Shown here: positions 42,520 through 50,791 of the stretch, piece after piece
Position numbering within the stretch: the stretch's first letter is position 1
Layout of the letters: every line of letters starts with the position of its first letter
NCBI RefSeq assembly: GCF_018860155.1
Contig: NZ_JAHKNI010000011.1
Location: 172,656 to 236,655 of the forward strand
Source: Nocardia albiluteola
Lineage (GTDB): Bacteria; Actinomycetota; Actinomycetes; Mycobacteriales; Mycobacteriaceae
Direction of reading: 5' to 3'
Length of the DNA stretch: 64,000 bases
The notes under the pieces: generated by a model
What the model was told of the DNA's origin: nothing
Seen by the model: the letters and a program-made list of their open reading frames with translations, nothing else
The model's database searches: none
Position numbers and translations under genes: made by a program

Positions 42520-44907
42520 TCAGCCGAGCTTCTTCAGCCGGACCGGCAAACCGTCCTTCGGCACCGGCAGCGTGGAGTAGTCGAGCTTCCACCGGTACCC
42601 CTGCGGCACTGTCCAGTCGTGAGTGAGCAGCAGATTGTGCATGACCGTCTTGATCTCCAGCTGTCCGAAGTAGAGCCCGATGCACTTGTGCACGCCGCCG
42701 CCGAAGGGCATCCACGCGAACTTGTGCGATTTGTCCTCGGCACGTTCCGGAGCGAAGCGGTCCGGATCGAATCGGTAAGGGTCCGTCCATAATTCGGGGT
42801 CGTAGTGGGGGACGATGGCGCTGACGGCCACCCGCGTGCCCCGGGGGATGAAATGGCCGTCGATCTCGGTGTCCCGCACCGATTGCCGCAGCAGGCCCGG
42901 CACCGGGGCGTTCAGGCGCAGGGATTCCTTCATGATCGCGTCGAGCACCGTGAACTTCGGCAGTGTGTCGTAATCGATTTCGGCCGGCAGTTCCCGGGAT
43001 TGGGCCCGCGCCCTGGTCTGCCACTCGGTGTTCCTTGCCAGGTAGTAGGCCATCGTCGTCATCGTGATGGTCGAGGTGTCGTGCGCGGCCATCAGCAGGA
43101 AGATCATGTGATCGACGACGTCCTCGTCGGTGAAGCGGTGGCCCTCGTCGGTGCTGATGTGGCACAGCGTGGAGAACAGGTCCGGGGTCCTGGTGGCGCG
43201 CTTGGCGGGCAGGTGCCGGTACATGAACTCCTCGAGCACCGTGCGGCCCGCGACGGCGCGCGACCACTTCGTGCCCGGCACGTCGTAGCGCACCCACGCC
43301 AGGCCCGCGTCTACACAGTCGATGAACGCCTTGTTGATCCGATCGGCCTCCGCGGGCGAGAGCTGCAAGCCCAGGAAGATCTCCAGTGCCACATCGAGAG
43401 TCAGCTTCTTCAGCTCGTGCAGCATCCGGACCCCGTCCCCGGTGGGGAACGCGGCCACGCGTTCGCGAATCATCGGCTGCATCTGCCGCAGATAGTCCTT
43501 CAGATGCGCGGTGGTGAAGGCCTGCTGCAGCACCAGCCGGTGGTAGCGATGCTCCTCGAAGTCCATCAGCAGCAGGCCTCGCCGGAAGAACCTGCCGATC
43601 ATGAATCCCCAGGCCGGTTCGGCGGCAAAGGATTTGTCCCGGTTCAGCGCGACGGTCTCACATCCCGAGGCGGTCAGCGGGGTGACCATCTTGCCGGTCG
43701 GGGCGATCATGAAACTGATGTCGCCGAAGGTGGCCCGCTGCTGCGCAACGAACTTCTGCGGATCCGTGCGGTACAGCAGCAGATCCGGCACCGACAGCCG
43801 GCCGAGGCCGTGGACCGGTTTCAGGCCGCTCCCGGCCGGGGGATCCGCGAGGGCGCGCGTGCGGACGTGCTTGGGCTTCGGTGCGGGCGGGGTTACCGCG
43901 GCCGGCGCGATCGCACGGTCGGGGTGCTTGCCGTTCAGTATCTTTCGCGGATCGACACCCTCCCGCTCCCAAGCCTCGGCGGCCCACGGGGTGTAGAGCT
44001 TATCCACCGGAAGCCGGTTGAGCAGCGGGTTGAGTGCGCGCATTGCCGCAGCGAAACGCTGGAATCGCCGCTCCCGCTGCGCATCCCATTCCAGGTCGCA
44101 CACCTCGCGCATCTGCTGCGGCAGTGTTCCGACGATCACGGTCCGGATGAAGCCGTTCAGCGGCGCGGACAGCAGCCTCCACGCCGGTGCGGGCAAGCGC
44201 CGCAATCTCTTCGGCTGCGGCACGCCCTTGCGGATGTAGCCGGTCGCGTATCGGATGATCGGCGTCGGCACAAAGCGTTCCAGCATGGAGTCCCAGTACG
44301 CCAGAAACTCCTCATAGGTCTGCGGCTGGCTGCGGTCGCTGACCCCGTAGAGGCGGTACCAGATCTTCGACTCCTCGAAGATTTGCGCCTTCTCCGCGTA
44401 GGACAGCCGGCGAATGAACGTGTCCGTGGTGTAGATGGTTTGGTCGACGAAGGTGGCGTGCGCCCAGTAGTACAGCTCGGGATTCAGTGCGTGATAACGC
44501 GATCCGTCGCTGTCGATGGTCCCCTTGATGGGCTTGTGGAAGTCCCGGACGGTCCGCCCCCAGTAGAACGGATCTGCCGAATACAGCGTCTTGGCGATCG
44601 GCGGACCGGTGCGCCGGCCGCGCGCGAGGGTGTCCTCGAAGAACACCGAGTGGTCCTGGACGCCCTTGGCCAGCTGCTCGATGCAATTCTCGGTCCCGGC
44701 CAGCCGCTGCACACCCAGCAGCATCCGGACGTCGCCGAAATACTTCCAGGTCAGCGAGTCCGGGCCGAGCCGAGCCGGCGGTTCCTCCGCCAGTGGCATC
44801 GGCACCGCCTCCCGGATGCCGGCATCGAATCCCGTTGTCCCGGCATCCTTTCCAGCGCAGGGGACGGTCTCGTGCGGGGCGGGCACGGGAGTGTCATGCT
44901 TCGGCAT
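42520..44907 (-). CDS. MpaB/rubber-oxygenase domain fused to cytochrome P450
   Basis: The 795-residue protein has two catalytic modules. Residues about 45-325 are an MpaB/DUF2236 (latex clearing protein-type) domain: GPDSLTWKYFGDVRMLLGVQ, then a distal PELYYWAHATFVDQT whose His150 is the usual haem ligand in this family. A Pro/Lys linker (about 330-365) leads to a complete P450: oxygen-activating helix MAAHDTSTITM, ExxR in KESLR (Glu661/Arg664) and the haem loop FGGGVHKCIG (Cys742). So two haem sites are predicted in one chain. ATG 44907 has CCGGAGG upstream; an earlier GTG lacks one. It heads an operon with ALDH and SDR and lies behind TetR-type operators. Substrate unknown, probably lipophilic. 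Confidence 0.85.
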   Translation of the reverse strand: MPKHDTPVPAPHETVPCAGKDAGTTGFDAGIREAVPMPLAEEPPARLGPDSLTWKYFGDVRMLLGVQRLAGTENCIEQLAKGVQDHSVFFEDTLARGRRTGPPIAKTLYSADPFYWGRTVRDFHKPIKGTIDSDGSRYHALNPELYYWAHATFVDQTIYTTDTFIRRLSYAEKAQIFEESKIWYRLYGVSDRSQPQTYEEFLAYWDSMLERFVPTPIIRYATGYIRKGVPQPKRLRRLPAPAWRLLSAPLNGFIRTVIVGTLPQQMREVCDLEWDAQRERRFQRFAAAMRALNPLLNRLPVDKLYTPWAAEAWEREGVDPRKILNGKHPDRAIAPAAVTPPAPKPKHVRTRALADPPAGSGLKPVHGLGRLSVPDLLLYRTDPQKFVAQQRATFGDISFMIAPTGKMVTPLTASGCETVALNRDKSFAAEPAWGFMIGRFFRRGLLLMDFEEHRYHRLVLQQAFTTAHLKDYLRQMQPMIRERVAAFPTGDGVRMLHELKKLTLDVALEIFLGLQLSPAEADRINKAFIDCVDAGLAWVRYDVPGTKWSRAVAGRTVLEEFMYRHLPAKRATRTPDLFSTLCHISTDEGHRFTDEDVVDHMIFLLMAAHDTSTITMTTMAYYLARNTEWQTRARAQSRELPAEIDYDTLPKFTVLDAIMKESLRLNAPVPGLLRQSVRDTEIDGHFIPRGTRVAVSAIVPHYDPELWTDPYRFDPDRFAPERAEDKSHKFAWMPFGGGVHKCIGLYFGQLEIKTVMHNLLLTHDWTVPQGYRWKLDYSTLPVPKDGLPVRLKKLG

Positions 44908-44957
44908 GTGCTGCACCTCCGGTGAGGCAACGGGGCGGGCCGAGTCTTCCACGCCTG

Positions 44958-44984
44958 GACCATCGGTCTCAGATACCGATGGTC
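44958..44984. promoter_or_regulatory. 10-bp inverted repeat operator before the P450 fusion gene
   Basis: GACCATCGGT and ACCGATGGTC form a perfect 10-bp inverted repeat with a 7-base spacer, 51 bases before ATG 44907. Its right part, TCAGATACCGATGGTC, is related to two sites around the TetR gene (45051-45066, 45836-45851) with pattern TCMGATACYRRYGGTC. Confidence 0.65.
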
Positions 44985-45047
44985 AATATCGTGCACCCAA
45001 CCGGTCGTGGCGTCAAGAGTCGCACTGCGACCGCAGTTGACGCGGTG

Positions 45048-45066
45048 ATATCCGATACCAGCGGTC
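45048..45066. promoter_or_regulatory. TetR operator-like site 2
   Basis: ATATCCGATACCAGCGGTC lies between the TetR stop and the P450 fusion promoter. It is identical at 17 of 19 positions to the site before the TetR gene (45833-45851). Confidence 0.6.
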
Positions 45067-45073
45067 AGGCGGG

Positions 45074-45772
45074 CTACATGGCCCGGACAAGCCCTGTCTT
45101 GCCGAAGTAGTTCGCCATCGGGGCATCGAAGTCGAGATGAACGCCGTTGGCGTGCGCCGCGGTCTGCACCAGCGCCCGGATGCTGCTGTCGACGTTGTCG
45201 ATGACCTCGACCAGGGTCTTCTCGTCCTCATGCCCCCGGACCAGCCACCATTTACCGGCATGCAGAATGCTGCCGATCACCATGTACGCGGTCAGCTCCA
45301 GATCGGTGCCGGTGCCTCCGCAGCCCAGCATGACCTGGCGTAGCACGGCGGCCAGATCCCGGGACGGCGCCGACACCCGGTCCAGATCGGCGCTGGGCTC
45401 CTCGGGCGTCTCCGAATACGTGACCATGACGAACTGAAAGATGTTCGGGTGGCCATCGGCCAGTTCGAGAAAGCGGCTGACACCCGATCGCAGGAACCCA
45501 CCGAGCGTCGCGCCCGCTTCGGTGGGCCCCACGGTGATGCGCTCGGCGACCATGTCGCGCACGCGATCCGCGATGGCCGCGGCCAATTCCGACTTGTCGG
45601 TGAAGAAGCGGTACAACGTCGCCTTCGGGATCTTCGCCTCGGCGGCGATCTCGCGCATGCTGACCTGCGGACCCAGCACATCGATCGCACGCATGGCGGA
45701 ATCGACCAGCTTGCTGCGGACTTCCGCCCGGTGAGCTACCCACCGCTCCGTTCGACCGTCGGCCACGCGCAC
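45074..45772 (-). CDS. TetR-family regulator of the MpaB-P450 operon
   Basis: The 232-residue protein starts at GTG 45772 or 45766 behind GAGGACGAGGGA. The HTH domain is AEVRSKLVDSAMRAIDVLGP, then VSMREIAAEAKIPKATLYRF and FTDKSELAAAI. The C-terminal domain ends WWLVRGHEDEKTLVEVIDNV and on, all-helical. A longer reading to ATG 45859 would run through the operator at 45833 and is less likely. It lies directly upstream of the P450 fusion operon in the same direction; matching sites flank both promoters, so I infer autoregulation and control of the operon. Confidence 0.82.
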   Translation of the reverse strand: MRVADGRTERWVAHRAEVRSKLVDSAMRAIDVLGPQVSMREIAAEAKIPKATLYRFFTDKSELAAAIADRVRDMVAERITVGPTEAGATLGGFLRSGVSRFLELADGHPNIFQFVMVTYSETPEEPSADLDRVSAPSRDLAAVLRQVMLGCGGTGTDLELTAYMVIGSILHAGKWWLVRGHEDEKTLVEVIDNVDSSIRALVQTAAHANGVHLDFDAPMANYFGKTGLVRAM

Positions 45773-45832
45773 TCCCTCGTCCTCCGCATCGACCCACAAC
45801 GACCGCACGGATAGGTGATGGATCAGCCTGCA

Positions 45833-45851
45833 ATACCCGATACTAGCGGTC
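45833..45851. promoter_or_regulatory. TetR operator-like site 3 (autoregulation)
   Basis: ATACCCGATACTAGCGGTC is about 60 bases before the TetR GTG and matches site 2 at 17 of 19 positions. It overlaps the end of the upstream peroxidase-like gene region by only a few bases. Confidence 0.6.
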
Positions 45852-45855
45852 GGCC

Positions 45856-46329
45856 TCATGTGCCCGCGGGCCCGCGCATGGCACGGATGGCGGCCTGGAT
45901 CCCCTTCTTGTCGTAGCTGTTCACGGGCATGGTGGCGCCGTGGGCGTGCCGGACGATGCCGCCGGGGTCGACCAGGACCGAGCCGGACTGCTGCATGGAG
46001 CCGAAGAGCCTGCGAGTCAGTCCGACCGATTGATGAGGGGATCCCGCGGATCCGACGAGGACGGGAACCGTGATCCGGTGCTGGGTCCGCCATGCGCGGC
46101 CCGCGTCGTGGGCCTCGGGGATCGCGAGGTACAGGCGGACGTCGTCGGCCTCGAACCCGCCACGCTGCGCGAGCAGGTCACGCACGTGCCGGTTGCAGAT
46201 CGGGCAGGAGGTCGAGCGCACGAAGAACAGCAGGGCGCCGTGCGTGCCGAGCTGATCGGACAGACGCCAGGTGTTCCCGGCGGTGTCCTCGAGTTGCATA
46301 TCCGGCGCGGCGGATCCGGTGGTGAGCAT
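45856..46329 (-). CDS. Peroxiredoxin/thioredoxin-fold protein
   Basis: The 157-residue protein starts at ATG 46329 behind GAAGGGA. It has the AhpC/TSA-type fold: GSAAPDMQLEDTAGNTWRLS, GALLFFVRSTSCPICNRHVR with a CPIC redox pair, then SGSVLVDPGGIVRHAHGAT. The CxxC and RST preceding it are typical of peroxiredoxin-like AhpC/TSA variants. It probably reduces peroxides or protein disulfides in the cytoplasm. It lies 36 bases after an ECF sigma gene, so it is likely part of the same stress unit. Confidence 0.78.
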   Translation of the reverse strand: MLTTGSAAPDMQLEDTAGNTWRLSDQLGTHGALLFFVRSTSCPICNRHVRDLLAQRGGFEADDVRLYLAIPEAHDAGRAWRTQHRITVPVLVGSAGSPHQSVGLTRRLFGSMQQSGSVLVDPGGIVRHAHGATMPVNSYDKKGIQAAIRAMRGPAGT

Positions 46330-46365
46330 GGCGATATGTCCCTTCGACACGGGTGGTGTGGTGGT

Positions 46366-46926
46366 TCAGGCGCCGGCCGAGAGGGCGGCGTCGAGGGTGT
46401 GGCGGACGGCGCCGCGAGCGCGGTGCAGCTGGGATTTCATCGCCGCGGTGCTCAGACCGAGCGTCTCGGCCGTGGTGCGCCCCGGATAGCCGAGTACATC
46501 GCGCATGATCAGGACTCGGCGCTGCAGCTCGGGCAGCGCGGCGATCGCCCGGGTGAGCTGGTCGCTCTCCCACCTGTGCAGCACCTCGTCCTCGGCCGAG
46601 GCGACGAAATCCTCCCCCGCACAGTCGATCCGGGGAATGTGATGCAGCGAATGCCGTGCACGTCGCAGGCATTCGTTGCGGACGATGCGGAACATCCACG
46701 AGGCGATGGCCGTTGCCGTCCGCAGCGTCCCGATCTTGCGGTAGAGGGTGATCAACGCTTCCTGCGCGGCGTCCTCGGCATCCGCGGACGACGCGCACAG
46801 GTGATGCGCGAATCGCTGCACGTGCGGATGGGCGCCGTCCACGATGGCGGCGATCGCCTCGGGGTCCCCGCGCTGCGCGGCCTCGACGAGTTGCTCACCG
46901 GCCCAGCCTTTCTGCACTGCGATCAC
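46366..46926 (-). CDS. ECF-type RNA polymerase sigma factor
   Basis: The 186-residue sigma factor has region 2 with FAHHLCASSADAEDAAQEAL, then ITLYRKIGTL and IASWMFRIVRNECLRRARH. Region 4 is LPELQRRVLIMRDVLGYPGR, then TTAETLGLSTAAMKSQLHRA. Only sigma2 and sigma4 are present, as in group 4 sigma factors. No anti-sigma gene adjoins it; the neighbour is a peroxiredoxin-like protein, which suggests an oxidative signal. GTG start. Confidence 0.88.
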   Translation of the reverse strand: MIAVQKGWAGEQLVEAAQRGDPEAIAAIVDGAHPHVQRFAHHLCASSADAEDAAQEALITLYRKIGTLRTATAIASWMFRIVRNECLRRARHSLHHIPRIDCAGEDFVASAEDEVLHRWESDQLTRAIAALPELQRRVLIMRDVLGYPGRTTAETLGLSTAAMKSQLHRARGAVRHTLDAALSAGA

Positions 46927-47082
46927 CGCCCCGCCGCGCTGTGTACAAGACCGGGCGACTGCCGTCCTGAAGTCTCGATTGGATAGTCACCACCATAAGA
47001 GCGTCTCGACCCCGAAAAGGATTCACCGCCACGCGACTCTGGGCACAGCTGCCCCGCGGTGAAACCGATTGAGCCGCAGCGA

Positions 47083-48480
47083 CTACCAGCTTCCGTGGTG
47101 GTCGGGGACCAATAGCAGCAGCGGTAGCACCAGGATCAGCAGGATCGCGAAGGCCAGGAAGATGTCGGCCTGGACGGCACCGGCGTCGTGGCTGCGGGCC
47201 AGGATGGCGGTGGTGACCGAGATGGCGGTGATCGCGCCGCCCTGACGGAACATGCCGCGCAGGCCGGCGATCGACGCCGCGCGGTCGGGCGCGAGTTGCA
47301 GGCTCGCGTTGTTCGTGGCGGGCACGGTCATGCCCATGCCGACGCCGGTGACGCCGGCCGCGATCGACATCCAGACATACGGGGACACACCGCCCAGGGT
47401 GGCGTACATCGCCGCGAGACCCACCGCGGTGACGGTGAATCCGACCGCCATGGGCAATCGGTGCCCGGTGCGCCGCAGCGCGAGCACTGCCAGCGCGGCC
47501 ACGCCGATCGAGCCGACCGCACGCGCGGTGAGCAGGGTGCCGGCGTGCAGTGACGAGATGCCGAACCGCTGTTCGGCATAGAGCGGGACCAGGGCGCCGA
47601 AACCGATCGCGGCGGCCCCGAAACACAGGTTGATCAGGTTCATCACGCCGAAGCCGCGCCCGCGCAGCAGCTCGATCGGGATGAACGGGTTGTCGCCGTG
47701 CTTGGCGTGCCGCACGAACGCCACCCCCGCGACGACCGCGATCGCCGCGCCGAGCAGGAAGACCGGGCTGTAGACCGGCACCTCCCCGCTGCCCAGGTAG
47801 GCGATCGCGAACATGCCCGACAGCACCATCGCGCCCAGCAGCGCCACCCCGCGCACGTCGATCCGCTCGGCCGAGCGCGGCGCCCCGGCGGGGAGGAAGA
47901 CGACCGCCAGCACGATCAGCACGATCCCGATCGGCACGTTGACCAGGAAGATGCCGCGCCAGGACCAGTACGTGACGAAAAATCCGCCGAACATGGGCCC
48001 GATGATCCCGCCGATCGGCAGGATGCTGGTGAACATGCCGAGCGCGCGGTCCCGCCCGCGGCCGAAGTTGTCCGCGACAATCCCGGTCGCCGAGGGCATG
48101 AAGGCACCGCCGCCGACCGACTGGATCGCCCGCAGCGCCACCAGCAGCGCGATATTGTCGACGAAACCGCAGGCCAGCGATGCCACCGTAAACAGAACGG
48201 CCGCACCGACGAACACCTTCTTGCGGCCGAACTGGTCGCTGATCCGCCCGGCGATCGGCATGATCAGCGCCTGCCCCAGCGCGTAGATGGTGATCGTCCA
48301 CCCGGCCCAGTTCACCGGCGCGCGCAGGTCGTGCTGGAGGGCCGGCAGCGCCGTAGCCACGATGTTCGCATCCACCGAGGCCATCAGCAGGGCCATCGAC
48401 ACGATGCCGAAGACCAGGCCGCGGCGCGGAAGCGGACGAGCGAGAACGGAATCCGAAGCGGTGATATCGAGCGAACCCAT
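47083..48480 (-). CDS. MFS drug exporter, DHA2 (EmrB/QacA) type
   Basis: The 465-residue protein has about 14 helices. The family motifs are VDANIVATALPALQHDL (motif with DANIV), GRISDQFGRKKVFVGAAVLF, then GGAFMPSATGIVADNFGRGR and SILPIGGIIGPMFGGFF (antiporter motif C). It most likely exports drugs or toxic metabolites with proton exchange. It diverges from a MarR gene, and a near-perfect palindrome lies between them, so MarR should repress it. Confidence 0.88.
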   Translation of the reverse strand: MGSLDITASDSVLARPLPRRGLVFGIVSMALLMASVDANIVATALPALQHDLRAPVNWAGWTITIYALGQALIMPIAGRISDQFGRKKVFVGAAVLFTVASLACGFVDNIALLVALRAIQSVGGGAFMPSATGIVADNFGRGRDRALGMFTSILPIGGIIGPMFGGFFVTYWSWRGIFLVNVPIGIVLIVLAVVFLPAGAPRSAERIDVRGVALLGAMVLSGMFAIAYLGSGEVPVYSPVFLLGAAIAVVAGVAFVRHAKHGDNPFIPIELLRGRGFGVMNLINLCFGAAAIGFGALVPLYAEQRFGISSLHAGTLLTARAVGSIGVAALAVLALRRTGHRLPMAVGFTVTAVGLAAMYATLGGVSPYVWMSIAAGVTGVGMGMTVPATNNASLQLAPDRAASIAGLRGMFRQGGAITAISVTTAILARSHDAGAVQADIFLAFAILLILVLPLLLLVPDHHGSW

Positions 48481-48493
48481 TGTTACCAAGTTA

Positions 48494-48513
48494 ATTGCTT
48501 GCTGGCAGGCAAT
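48494..48513. promoter_or_regulatory. MarR operator-like palindrome
   Basis: ATTGCTTGCTGGCAGGCAAT is a 20-bp palindrome with a single mismatched pair, 14 bases from the MFS start and between the divergent MFS and MarR genes. It has the size and symmetry of MarR operators. Confidence 0.7.
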
Positions 48514-48591
48514 CAATACCCGGGTTCTCAACGCCCGAGGGCTCCTGCGTCACAATTACCCGAACGTGCGAGGACGACGAAGGTGGGAGCA

Positions 48592-49029
48592 GTGGACTCC
48601 GAGGACATGGCGCGACTTCGCGTGGTGATCATCCGGCTGGCCCGGCAGTTCAACGCGACCGCGACGGGAGAGGGACTGACGCCGACCCAGGCCTCGGTGC
48701 TCGGCCTGATCGCCCACCGCGGGCCGCTCGGACTGGCCGAACTGGCCGAATTGGAGGGCCTCCATCCAACCATGGTGTCGCGCGTGGTCCGAAAGCTGGA
48801 CGAGGACGGCCTGATTCGCCGGCTCCCCGACCCGAGCGATCTGCGGGCGGCCCGGGTCGAGATCACCCCCGACGGCACCACGGTGAACGAACACATCCGC
48901 ACGCTGCGCACCCGAACGGTGTCCGAATGCGTCGAACACCTCCCCCGACAGACTGCCGAGCAGCTGCTGCGGGCACTGCCCGCGATGGAGGCACTCGCCG
49001 AGGAGCTCAAAACCGCCCGCAGCCACTGA
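48592..49029 (+). CDS. MarR-family regulator
   Basis: The 145-residue protein begins with DSEDMARLRVVIIRLARQFN. The winged helix is LTPTQASVLGLIAHRGPLGL, then LAELEGLHPTMVSRVVRKLD and the wing RRLPDPSDLRAARVEITPDG. C-terminal helices dimerise. GTG 48592 is assumed; GTG 48583 is also possible. The divergent exporter and the palindrome between them point to a MarR-type drug-response pair. Confidence 0.85.
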   Translation: MDSEDMARLRVVIIRLARQFNATATGEGLTPTQASVLGLIAHRGPLGLAELAELEGLHPTMVSRVVRKLDEDGLIRRLPDPSDLRAARVEITPDGTTVNEHIRTLRTRTVSECVEHLPRQTAEQLLRALPAMEALAEELKTARSH

Positions 49030-49191
49030 CATTCGCGTCCGGGCGGCCGCCGCCCACCGTCGTCTGCGGATCGCGGTGACCTGGTGGCTACAGGGACACC
49101 AGACCGGCACCCTTGTCGACGCGTGCAACAAGGCCATGTCCTACCTGCCCGAGGCGGTAACCACCTGACGGTGGCAGCAGGGCGTGCCGGG

Positions 49192-50139
49192 CTATCCCGC
49201 GGTGCGTGCGCCGAATAGCTGTTCGCGCATCCGGGCCGGGGTCTGCCCGTAGTGCTCTCGATAGGCTTCTCGGAACCTGCGTGTGCTGGGAAATCCTTCC
49301 TCGAAAGCGATCCTGTCCATGTCGACCGGCAGCGCAGTGGACAATCGCCGATGTGCGCGCTCGATGCGGATCGTGCGCAGCATCGCACCCGGCGACGGGT
49401 ACCCGGCACTCTTCAGCACTTTGTACAGTGTTCGCTCGCCGATGCCCAACATCGTGGCGATGGTCTCCGGATTCACCCGGGGATCGTTCGCGTGAATTTT
49501 GATCAGAAGCCGTGCGCGTTCAGCGTCTGTCGCGCGCTTGCCGGATTTGATAGCTGGGGAGAGGTTGAGTGCCCCATCGAGCAGCGTGAGCGCGCTGGAA
49601 AATGCGACGCTGAAATCTGCTGCCGTCCAGCCCTCGGCCTCGGCAAGCAATCGAACCTGCGTCTCCAGCGCGTGTACCAGGGGACGCTTCTCATCCAGCG
49701 CGAGCGGGGCAGCCGCAGCGCGTGCGGGATCGATCGACCTTTCGGGGACGGTCATGATCAACGCGCTGATAGTCTCGTCGTGCGTCATCCACACCGGGCG
49801 GCCCCAATGGAAAAAGCCGACTTTGCCAGGGTGGAAGATTTCCCTGGAATCGCCTTGTTCGAGCTTGAAATGCCCTTGCAGCGGGACGAAGAGGCGATAG
49901 CTGTTATCGCCGTCGGCTCGCACATTGCGTTGCGAGCGCCGGTAGTCGAGCGTGGCAGTGGTGAACTCGACGATCTGGAATTGGCCGACGTTCTGGGCAA
50001 ACGCTGTGGAGCTGAACTCGTCGGCGCGGAACCTCAGCCCTACCGTTCCCTGCCGGTGACGGAGGTATTCATCCCACGACGCCGCCGGGTCCTCATCGTC
50101 GGTCGAGAAGGCTTCTTTCCGGTATTCCGCATCGGTCAC
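49192..50139 (-). CDS. AraC-family regulator
   Basis: The 315-residue protein has an AraC_binding_2-type N-terminal domain (LRFRADEFSSTAFAQNVGQF, then RLFVPLQGHFKLEQGDSREI). The C-terminal two-helix-turn-helix domain follows: NPETIATMLGIGERTLYKVL, then RIERAHRRLSTALPVDMDRI and AFEEGFPSTRRFREAYREHY. It ends GQTPARMREQL as usual. GTG start. No obvious target adjoins it; the 650-bp stretch upstream has no supported gene. Confidence 0.85.
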   Translation of the reverse strand: MTDAEYRKEAFSTDDEDPAASWDEYLRHRQGTVGLRFRADEFSSTAFAQNVGQFQIVEFTTATLDYRRSQRNVRADGDNSYRLFVPLQGHFKLEQGDSREIFHPGKVGFFHWGRPVWMTHDETISALIMTVPERSIDPARAAAAPLALDEKRPLVHALETQVRLLAEAEGWTAADFSVAFSSALTLLDGALNLSPAIKSGKRATDAERARLLIKIHANDPRVNPETIATMLGIGERTLYKVLKSAGYPSPGAMLRTIRIERAHRRLSTALPVDMDRIAFEEGFPSTRRFREAYREHYGQTPARMREQLFGARTAG

Positions 50140-50791
50140 ACCGACACCCTTTCGCGCACCGCCACAAGGTACAAACCGACTACAAGCTTACAAGGGAAGC
50201 GGCAGGCGCCGAGTCGTGACGACGGGCAACTCGGCAGTGTGGTCGATCACTCCACGGTGACCCGTCCCGACCGCCACTGCAGCTGCACCAGGCGCACGAA
50301 AGATCCAGGCCGGGCTGCCGGTTGCGGGTGCGGCGTTCGTGGCGGGCAGAAAGTGACCGCGAGTGGGCAGGAAAACGGTAGAGACCCGGCGGCGGCGGCG
50401 CCTATTGTGCGAGACAAGCTTCCAGCTTGAGACAAGTAAGGGATGGACCCTCTGCTGGAATTATTGAAAATAGATTTCTCGGTCTGAAAGTAGGAGGGGA
50501 AGACCGAGAAACATCCGATAGAAGAAGGGAATCTGCGACGCGATAAATCAATCTTTGCAACGCGCCGGCACGGGGGCTGTGCAGTCGCCCCGTCCGGGTG
50601 CGATTTCCTCTGGTCGCACGGTGAGTGTTCCCCGCCGGCACGCTGCGATTGACGACGACCCGGCTGCCGTGCCCGATCGGATCCTGCGGGCCGGAATCGC
50701 AGGCGGCGCAGACACGGTCTCCGCGGCCGCCGATGCCGGGGAACGGATCGCCGAATTCGCCTCGCTCACTCAGCATTCGGCGTAGGCGGCC
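50140..50791. other. Gene-poor stretch
   Basis: Several frames are open on both strands but none has a domain or a good ribosome binding site. The middle (50440-50530) is relatively A-rich. The left part contains the promoter of the AraC gene. I see no RNA gene or repeat. Confidence 0.4.

Noticed and set aside
45773..45859. Longer TetR reading starting at ATG 45859
   Set aside because: The extension would translate the operator-like site and adds sequence unlike TetR proteins; a GTG with a good ribosome binding site lies downstream.
50402..50776. Minus-strand frame of 124 codons in the gene-poor stretch
   Set aside because: No ribosome binding site, no domain, overlapping frames on the other strand are equally open.
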